From assembly GCA_017860375.1 (NCBI GenBank), contig JAGDMB010000010.1:1-20438 (forward strand): DNA of 20,438 nt. The letters run 5' to 3'. Position 1 is the first letter of the stretch. Every line of letters starts with the position of its first letter. A model generated the notes under the pieces. The model was not told the origin of the DNA and did not search any database. It saw only the letters and a program-made list of their open reading frames with translations. The translations under genes were made by a program, and so were the position numbers. Shown piece by piece: positions 15,813 to 20,438 of this stretch. Source of the DNA: Bacteroidota bacterium (GTDB lineage: Bacteria; Bacteroidota; Bacteroidia; Bacteroidales; UBA10428).

Positions 15813-16643
15813 TCAGCCAATAATCCGTTTTTTGTATACACTTTCTGCTTCGTTCACTATGTCAAAGTCTTTGCCTGAGGCAAAACCCGATATTTTTTCC
15901 TTGATACCTATAATCAGAATGCCGGATGCGGATAGGCTGTTATTCAATACAGTCAAAATCCGGTCCTGCAAGGTTGGATTAAAATAAATGAGATTATTAC
16001 GGAACAAAATAAGCTTAATGTTCGCCGGCGCATTATCCAAATGAATATTCAGTTTATTAAATTCAATATTGCGGATCAGCGATGTATCGCGGAAGGCATA
16101 ATACCGGTCGAGTTTATAATAGTCGGTGAAGGCAGCTGAGCCATTGGCACGGATATAATTTTCCGTCGATACTTCAATCTTTTTCAGATCATAATGGCCT
16201 TCCCGGATAATCTCAATGCTTCTATTGCTGAATGCAGATGCGGCCACACTAACTTTATCCGTTAATCCAAGCTCTGAAAGCAATATCATCAGGGAAAAGA
16301 GCTCTCCCCCCGATACACAGTTCGGAAGCCATATTTTATATTTCCCAATGCTCTTTTCAATGGAGGAGGGCAGCAAATCTTCACGTAACCAGCGCCAAAG
16401 AGAGGGATCCCGAAACATTTCTGTGGAGGGTACGGAAATTTCATAGAGGAAGATATCAAAGAAATCCGGTTCATCCCTGAGTTTTTTAATCAAGCTATCC
16501 GCATTGCTTAAATTGTTCCGGATCATCAGCCTTTCCAGACGCTGTTTGAAGGAAGTCAGTGCAAAATTGCCAAAATCATAATCATAAAAACTTTTTATAG
16601 CCCTTATTATCTCTCTGATATCAACAATTCCAAGTTCAGTCAT
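15813..16643 (-). CDS. Degenerate CheR-family methyltransferase homologue
   Basis: The protein has 276 residues with the CheR layout (helical N-domain, then a Rossmann methyltransferase fold). The key motifs have drifted. Where the intact CheR in this window has Gly-Cys-Ser-Thr-Gly-Gln-Glu-Val-Tyr-Ser, this one has Asn108-Cys-Val-Ser-Gly-Gly-Glu-Leu-Phe-Ser. The Ala-Thr-Asp-Ile-Asn SAM-ribose motif is replaced by Ala-Ser-Ala-Phe-Ser (135-139), losing the acidic residue. Leu-Cys-Arg-Asn-Val becomes Leu-Phe-Arg-Asn-Asn, and the Asn-Thr-Thr before the Phe-Arg-Asp-Pro motif becomes Pro-Ser-Thr. The Phe-Arg-Asp-Pro and Ile-Tyr-Phe-Asn motifs remain. The frame is complete and unbroken, so this is a divergent, probably expressed protein and not a decaying gene. 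It may have lost methyltransferase activity and serve as a regulator or adaptor of CheB or the real CheR, or it may use altered chemistry. It lies between the receptor and cheB genes. Confidence 0.85.
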   Translation of the reverse strand: MTELGIVDIREIIRAIKSFYDYDFGNFALTSFKQRLERLMIRNNLSNADSLIKKLRDEPDFFDIFLYEISVPSTEMFRDPSLWRWLREDLLPSSIEKSIGKYKIWLPNCVSGGELFSLMILLSELGLTDKVSVAASAFSNRSIEIIREGHYDLKKIEVSTENYIRANGSAAFTDYYKLDRYYAFRDTSLIRNIEFNKLNIHLDNAPANIKLILFRNNLIYFNPTLQDRILTVLNNSLSASGILIIGIKEKISGFASGKDFDIVNEAESVYKKRIIG

Positions 16644-16666
16644 GCGTATTTGCAGGTATTTTTATA

Positions 16667-18850
16667 CTATTTATAAGCAGCCGGTTTTTCTGGGATTTCG
16701 GTAATCATATTCAAAATCTTAACCGGAAGCTCGTCTTTGTTGGTTACCACAGCCATATGCTCCTTCAGCAGGTACGATTTTTTCCCAATCGTCAGTTTTT
16801 CATACAGGACGGTATTGGTAAGATTGCTCATCTGGCTCCAGAATTTGGAATCCACGATGGATTTGACACCAAAGATGTGTGCGTGTGATTTGCCGATTAC
16901 CTCCTCGCTCTTTTTATTGAGGAAAAACAGAAACTTTTCATTGATGAAAATAATCGTACCCTCAAGATCGTATTCCAGTAAAAAGAGAGAGGAATTCAGG
17001 GAATTAAAAATTCCCCGGAATTCTTCTTCCCGGCGGGATGATTCTTCCTGAGTAGCTTTGAGTTCTTCCATATTCTGCCGCATTTCTTCTTCCTGTTCGG
17101 CCATATTAGCAGCCTGTTGCTGTGATTTGTCGAGCAATTCGGAGGTTCTCTGGTTAATTCGGGTGGTTACGATGGTTGATCCAAGGTTACCTGCCACTTC
17201 CTCGGTAAAAGTGATTTCAAAGTCGCTGAATTTGTTTAATGAGGCTATTTCCAACACACCAATCAACTCTCCTTCATGAAGAACCGGCACCAGCAAAAGA
17301 TTATCCGGGGGCGCATCACCGAGTCCTGAAGTAATTGAAATATATCCTTCAGGCATTTCGGTCAGATGAATGGTCTTCTTTTCAACGGCACAGGTACCGA
17401 CAAGTCCTTCTCCCATCCATATAGTCTTTTCCAGGTATTTCTTCCGGTTATAGGCAAATGAAGCCAAAAGTCTTAACACGGGCTTTTCTTTATCCGACTC
17501 GTCCAGAATAAAAAAACCACCTTGTATGGCGTCGAGGTATTTTATCAGTTCCCTGATGAAGGAATCTCCCAGGCTGGTCAGGTTGTTGCTGTTCAGTCGC
17601 AAAAGATTTCCGAATTTTGCCAGGCCTTCGTTGATGTACCTTCGCCGGGCATTATCCTCATTATACCGCGATTGCTCTTCGGCAGACGAAACCATACGGT
17701 CCTTAAGTTTCTTCATTTCAACACCCAGTTCATCCCCCTCACCTAGCAGGGTAATGTCAGCATCCAGACGACCCTGATTAAGATCCCTGGCAAAAATGGT
17801 TTTTGCCCTGAGCCCGTTCGCCAGTTTATTCATTTCCCCGGATATGTTTCCGGGATCATCGGATGGATCGATCATCATCGGTTTCTCCGGCAGAGTTCCG
17901 CGGGCCAGCGCAACCGTATAATCAAGGATGGTGCGGATAGGGCGCAATGTGCTGCGGTTAATGGTAAAGTATCCAAGAAACATGAAAACAGTAAAAACAA
18001 AAAGGATGATTCCGATATAGACGACGTAAACAGTAACGATATTTTTATGAGTATTCTTGCGCACAACCGATGAGAGATTTTTAAAAGTATCATTCACATT
18101 ATCATAAGCCTTTTCATAAGCAGGCAGCTCTCCCTGCAGCGTAAAAAAACCCAGGCGATTGTCAAGCGCACTGATTGCAGCCGTTAACTGCAAAAAAGCA
18201 TCAAATTTGCCTGGAAGGACCATGTCTTCCATCGGAAGCTGACTTTGCATGGAGATCACATGAGAATTCAGGGTCTCAAAAAGACTGCTGTTCATGGTCA
18301 TAAGGTATTCGGCCTGCAGGGCTTTCATTTTCCCCAGTCCGATTAAAAGATCCGGGTTATTCGTTCCCACAGTTGCTTCAATGTCTGCAGTTTGCTTGAG
18401 CCAGGCTGAAATCATGCCTTCATAGACGTTGCCTCTTTCTTTCAACGTTGTCAATAAACTGGAATTTGCCAATGAGAAATCCGCAATAGCCTCGGTAAAA
18501 GTTTCAATGGAACGAAAAGAATCTTCATTTCTTTTGAAAATCCTGTTGCCTGAAAGGAGGGAAATGGATTCAGACAGGCTTGCCAGATCCAAACTCATTT
18601 GCTTGTCCGATTTATCAAGAACGGCAGGATTATCGCTTTTTCCGTATACTATGGAAGAAAGTAATTCATGATGCAAGGCGTTAATCGTTTCTATATTCGC
18701 CTTGATGAAACCAATTTGTTGTTCAGCCGAACGGATGTTTGCCAGGTAACGATTTGCAGCAATCTGGATTAAAAGGACTGTGGCTATAAACAAAATCAAA
18801 GACAGGGCAAAGTATTGCAGTTTCTTGGGTATGGACAATAATTTCTTCAT
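16667..18850 (-). CDS. Membrane receptor: helical periplasmic domain, HAMP, GAF, coiled coil, PAS; no output domain
   Basis: The protein has 727 residues. Membrane helices at about 11-32 and 271-297 enclose a 240-residue, almost wholly helical periplasmic domain that resembles four-helix-bundle sensors. HAMP (about 298-352), a second HAMP-like element (353-390), GAF (about 410-565), a Glu/Gln-rich coiled coil (566-610) and one PAS domain (about 606-720) follow. The chain then stops: there is no histidine kinase, cyclase, phosphatase or chemoreceptor signalling tip. HAMP, GAF and coiled coil are closely related to those of the PP2C phosphatase four genes downstream. It is encoded 23 bases before the degenerate cheR. 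Inference: it acts through partner proteins, perhaps pairing with the phosphatase by the shared coiled coil, and may be the substrate of CheR and CheB. It is not a standard MCP. Confidence 0.9.
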   Translation of the reverse strand: MKKLLSIPKKLQYFALSLILFIATVLLIQIAANRYLANIRSAEQQIGFIKANIETINALHHELLSSIVYGKSDNPAVLDKSDKQMSLDLASLSESISLLSGNRIFKRNEDSFRSIETFTEAIADFSLANSSLLTTLKERGNVYEGMISAWLKQTADIEATVGTNNPDLLIGLGKMKALQAEYLMTMNSSLFETLNSHVISMQSQLPMEDMVLPGKFDAFLQLTAAISALDNRLGFFTLQGELPAYEKAYDNVNDTFKNLSSVVRKNTHKNIVTVYVVYIGIILFVFTVFMFLGYFTINRSTLRPIRTILDYTVALARGTLPEKPMMIDPSDDPGNISGEMNKLANGLRAKTIFARDLNQGRLDADITLLGEGDELGVEMKKLKDRMVSSAEEQSRYNEDNARRRYINEGLAKFGNLLRLNSNNLTSLGDSFIRELIKYLDAIQGGFFILDESDKEKPVLRLLASFAYNRKKYLEKTIWMGEGLVGTCAVEKKTIHLTEMPEGYISITSGLGDAPPDNLLLVPVLHEGELIGVLEIASLNKFSDFEITFTEEVAGNLGSTIVTTRINQRTSELLDKSQQQAANMAEQEEEMRQNMEELKATQEESSRREEEFRGIFNSLNSSLFLLEYDLEGTIIFINEKFLFFLNKKSEEVIGKSHAHIFGVKSIVDSKFWSQMSNLTNTVLYEKLTIGKKSYLLKEHMAVVTNKDELPVKILNMITEIPEKPAAYK
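17042..17152 (-). other. Glu/Gln-rich coiled coil shared with the phosphatase (receptor copy)
   Basis: This encodes residues 567-603 of the receptor and aligns without gaps with residues 311-347 of the phosphatase, including the central Glu-Glu-x-x-Arg-Gln-Asn-x-Glu-Glu. It connects GAF to PAS in both proteins. Candidate methylation or heterodimerisation helix; this role is inferred. Confidence 0.5.
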
Positions 18851-18988
18851 GGGTTTTACAATTTGTTACAGTCCATAATCTGTTTGAAAGGGTATTTCAT
18901 ACAAGCATTCAGTCTGGTTAATAGCACAATAAATTTAGAGTAAAAAAACACAACTACACCCTTTAAATTTTAAATTTAACCAACAGCA
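18851..18988 (-). other. Gap between cheR and the receptor gene
   Basis: This 138-base AT-rich spacer is the longest inside the signalling cluster. It holds a perfect inverted repeat, TTAAATTT-T-AAATTTAA, at 18963-18979, ten bases after the cheR stop. The minus strand has no TAnnTTTG match here and there is no GC-rich terminator, so it cannot be decided whether the receptor operon has its own start or reads through from cheR. Confidence 0.4.
18963..18979. repeat. Perfect 8+1+8 inverted repeat after cheR
   Basis: TTAAATTT and AAATTTAA flank a single T. The symmetry would suit a dimeric regulator, but the composition is purely A/T and such repeats arise by chance in AT-rich spacers. Confidence 0.35.
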
Positions 18989-19828
18989 TTAATTTTTATA
19001 ATAGGCATGTCCCTTTTTTAAGAATTTTGCTGCATGCATCCCGAGAATGGTTTCGTGCAAACCCAACACCATACATCCATTATCATAGAGATTCTGATGA
19101 TACAATTCAAAAACCCTGTTTTGCAGGTTATAATTGAAATAGATGATCACGTTCCGGCATAAAATAAGGTCAAATTTCACATACAGCGTATTGTTCTCCA
19201 GCACCAGATCATGCTTTTTAAAAACGGGTTTTTCCCGCAGGAAATTTTTCATTTTAATCACATCGTTGGTTTTATCGATGTCAAAATACTTGCTATAGGG
19301 AACATCATTGTATTCTTCGTAATTATAAGGATTTTCTTTTATTACCTTATCAAAATTGTCAAGGTAAGCGATATTGAACCGGTATTTATATTCTCCTGAT
19401 TTTGCCGTCTCAATCACATCGGTGTTGATATCCGTTGCATATACCTTTGCCCTGTCGAACAGGTCAAGCTCATGAAGCAGGATCAGCATGGAATACACTT
19501 CCTGTCCGGTGGAGCATCCCGAATGCCAGATGTTAATAATGGAATTGTTCTTAAAATGGGGCAGGATCGAAAAGCGCAATGCCTGCCATACCTGGGGATC
19601 CCTGAACAACTCCGTGGTGTTCACCGTAATTTCCTTAACCACCTCTTCAACGAATGCACTTTCGGATTTAATGCGGGAAATCAATGTACTCATATTGATT
19701 TTGTTGTCCGTAAGGACCTTGAAGAGCCTGCGTTTCAACGATTTTTCCGAATATTGACTGAAATCATACTTGGAGGTTCCTTTCAAAGCAAAAACAAAAA
19801 GCTGAAAATCCTGATCTGTTACCGTCAT
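18989..19828 (-). CDS. cheR: CheR protein-glutamate methyltransferase
   Basis: The protein has 279 residues, normal for CheR. It has the N-terminal helical domain, then Asn70-Thr-Thr-Glu-Leu-Phe-Arg-Asp-Pro, the SAM-binding loop Gly104-Cys-Ser-Thr-Gly-Gln-Glu-Val-Tyr-Ser, Ala-Thr-Asp133-Ile-Asn, Leu-Cys-Arg-Asn-Val-Ile-Ile-Tyr-Phe-Asn (223-232) and a final Gly-Leu-His-Glu-Thr (Gly-His-Ser-Glu-Ser position). All SAM-site motifs are intact, so it should transfer methyl groups from SAM to receptor glutamates. It lacks the C-terminal TPR or pentapeptide-tether features of some CheR proteins. It is the first gene of the minus-strand cluster, separated by 138 bases from the receptor gene, and is read divergently from the nitroreductase. 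No CheA, CheW or MCP is encoded within the window, so the substrate is probably a GAF/PAS protein of the cluster. Confidence 0.94.
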   Translation of the reverse strand: MTVTDQDFQLFVFALKGTSKYDFSQYSEKSLKRRLFKVLTDNKINMSTLISRIKSESAFVEEVVKEITVNTTELFRDPQVWQALRFSILPHFKNNSIINIWHSGCSTGQEVYSMLILLHELDLFDRAKVYATDINTDVIETAKSGEYKYRFNIAYLDNFDKVIKENPYNYEEYNDVPYSKYFDIDKTNDVIKMKNFLREKPVFKKHDLVLENNTLYVKFDLILCRNVIIYFNYNLQNRVFELYHQNLYDNGCMVLGLHETILGMHAAKFLKKGHAYYKN

Positions 19829-19834
19829 ACCACT

Positions 19835-19842
19835 TATCTTTG
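19835..19842 (+). promoter_or_regulatory. Possible -7 element for the nitroreductase
   Basis: TATCTTTG matches TAnnTTTG perfectly on the plus strand but has no TTG at the right distance upstream and would give a leader of about 130 bases. Weak candidate. Confidence 0.2.
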
Positions 19843-19880
19843 GCGCAACCCTTTTCAGGGTATCATAAACATTTTCATCT

Positions 19881-19915
19881 TAAATCTATTAAAAGTTCAT
19901 GAATAATTAAAACAA
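19881..19915 (-). promoter_or_regulatory. Possible promoter for cheR and the signalling cluster
   Basis: On the minus strand, TTG (19915-19913) is followed after 24 bases by TAGATTTA (19888-19881), one mismatch from TAnnTTTG and one base beyond the usual spacing. It would place the transcript start about 46 bases before cheR. No better candidate exists in the divergent spacer. Confidence 0.25.
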
Positions 19916-19978
19916 TTCGGGATTATTTTAATCCTTCTGTATTCAACGATTTTTTATTACTTTAGGAAAAAATTTATC

Positions 19979-20438
19979 ATGGAACTTAAAACTGCCATAC
20001 AGCAAAGAACCAGTGTCAGAATATTCAGCAATGAAAAAGTTCCAGTTCCCGACCTGAAAGAAATGGTGAGGCTGGCCGGACTAGCTCCCAGTGTGAACAA
20101 TTACCAGCCCTGGAAATACATTGCCATAACCAATAAAGAGGTCCTGAATCAGATGGCTGAATTGGTGGCCAAAAAGATAAGCGAACTGCCCCTGAAAAAA
20201 ACAGTGGCTTCAAAGAACATAATAACGCAGGTAACCTGGTTTTCCACTTTTTTTAAAGATGCACCGGCTGTGCTTGCATTAATCGTTGAGCCCTATGAGA
20301 CGGTTCTGGAAAGCGGAGTCGAACTTACGCATGAAGAGATAAACAAGATCCGCAATTATCCGGATATATAAAGCGCCGGAGCCAGTATTCAGAATCTCTT
20401 ATTATCCGCTGTGGATATGGGTTACGCGGCTTGCTGGC
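19979..20438 (+). pseudogene. Nitroreductase interrupted by an in-frame TAA (3' end outside window)
   Basis: The first 130 codons encode the N-terminal part of an FMN-dependent nitroreductase: Arg10-Thr-Ser-Val-Arg near the start (phosphate contact of FMN), Ala-Pro-Ser-Val-Asn-Asn-Tyr-Gln-Pro-Trp (36-45), then the central helices. A TAA at 20369-20371 stops translation after Tyr-Pro-Asp-Ile. The same frame continues to the window end with Ser-Ala-Gly-Ala-Ser-Ile-Gln-Asn-Leu-Leu-Leu and Met-Gly-Tyr-Ala-Ala-Cys-Trp, the second FMN-binding segment of the family. The stop falls exactly where family members have Gln before Ser-x-Gly-Ala, so one C-to-T change (CAA to TAA) explains it. Either the gene is freshly inactivated or the base is a sequencing error. 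The start has AGGA 11 bases upstream. Confidence 0.85.

Noticed and set aside
15250..19828. A conventional chemotaxis operon
   Set aside because: No CheA, CheW, CheY or MCP signalling tip is encoded; CheB has no receiver domain and one CheR is degenerate.
1..20438. CRISPR arrays, insertion sequences, tRNA or rRNA genes
   Set aside because: No direct repeat series, transposase, terminal inverted repeats or cloverleaf-like sequence was seen on reading both strands.

Overview
The window looks like chromosomal DNA of a member of the Bacteroidota, probably Bacteroidales/Marinilabiliales-like; the genus cannot be fixed from sequence alone. The evidence is two perfect TAnnTTTG promoter elements (the Bacteroidota -7 signature), a PolIII alpha subunit carrying its own N-terminal proofreading exonuclease, a DUF6427-type membrane protein, AT-rich leaders with weak Shine-Dalgarno sites, and a lipoprotein and secreted protein with Bacteroidota-style signals (TSC lipobox; Ala-Gln cleavage site). 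No mobile element, CRISPR array, rRNA or tRNA was seen.

Layout. 1-6176 (+ strand) is housekeeping: the 3' end of a thioredoxin-fold gene with a strong terminator, dnaE (exonuclease-PHP-polymerase fusion), trxA with its own promoter, and a polytopic DUF6427-like protein. A terminator between convergent genes (6199-6233) closes the region on the other strand. 6259-19828 (- strand) is a run of eleven tightly spaced signalling and transport genes. In transcription order they are: an intact CheR methyltransferase; a membrane receptor (helical periplasmic domain, HAMP, GAF, coiled coil, PAS) with no output domain; a CheR homologue with degenerate SAM-binding motifs; a stand-alone CheB methylesterase; a small 2-TM coiled-coil GAF protein; a membrane GAF-PAS-PAS-PP2C (SpoIIE-type) phosphatase; a SiaB-family kinase; a SiaC-family (DUF1987) phospho-switch protein; a 1031-residue ABCG-like exporter half with an N-terminal TerB-like region; a lipoprotein; and a small secreted protein. 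The last two have their own TAnnTTTG element. 19979-20438 (+) is a nitroreductase whose reading frame is broken by one in-frame TAA.

How the genes may work together (inference). SiaA/SiaB/SiaC in Pseudomonas aeruginosa form a phosphatase/kinase/target switch that controls the diguanylate cyclase SiaD. Here the three switch parts are present in one operon, but no GGDEF protein is in the window. The gene directly after siaC is the ABC exporter. Upstream lie CheB and CheR without CheA, CheW or any classical chemoreceptor, while the receptor and the phosphatase share a long GAF/coiled-coil segment rich in Glu/Gln that could be the methylation substrate. The locus is therefore a candidate for a methylation-tuned partner-switching system that controls an ABC exporter or its neighbours. 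The individual families are recognisable; the combination and the proposed logic are the part worth testing.
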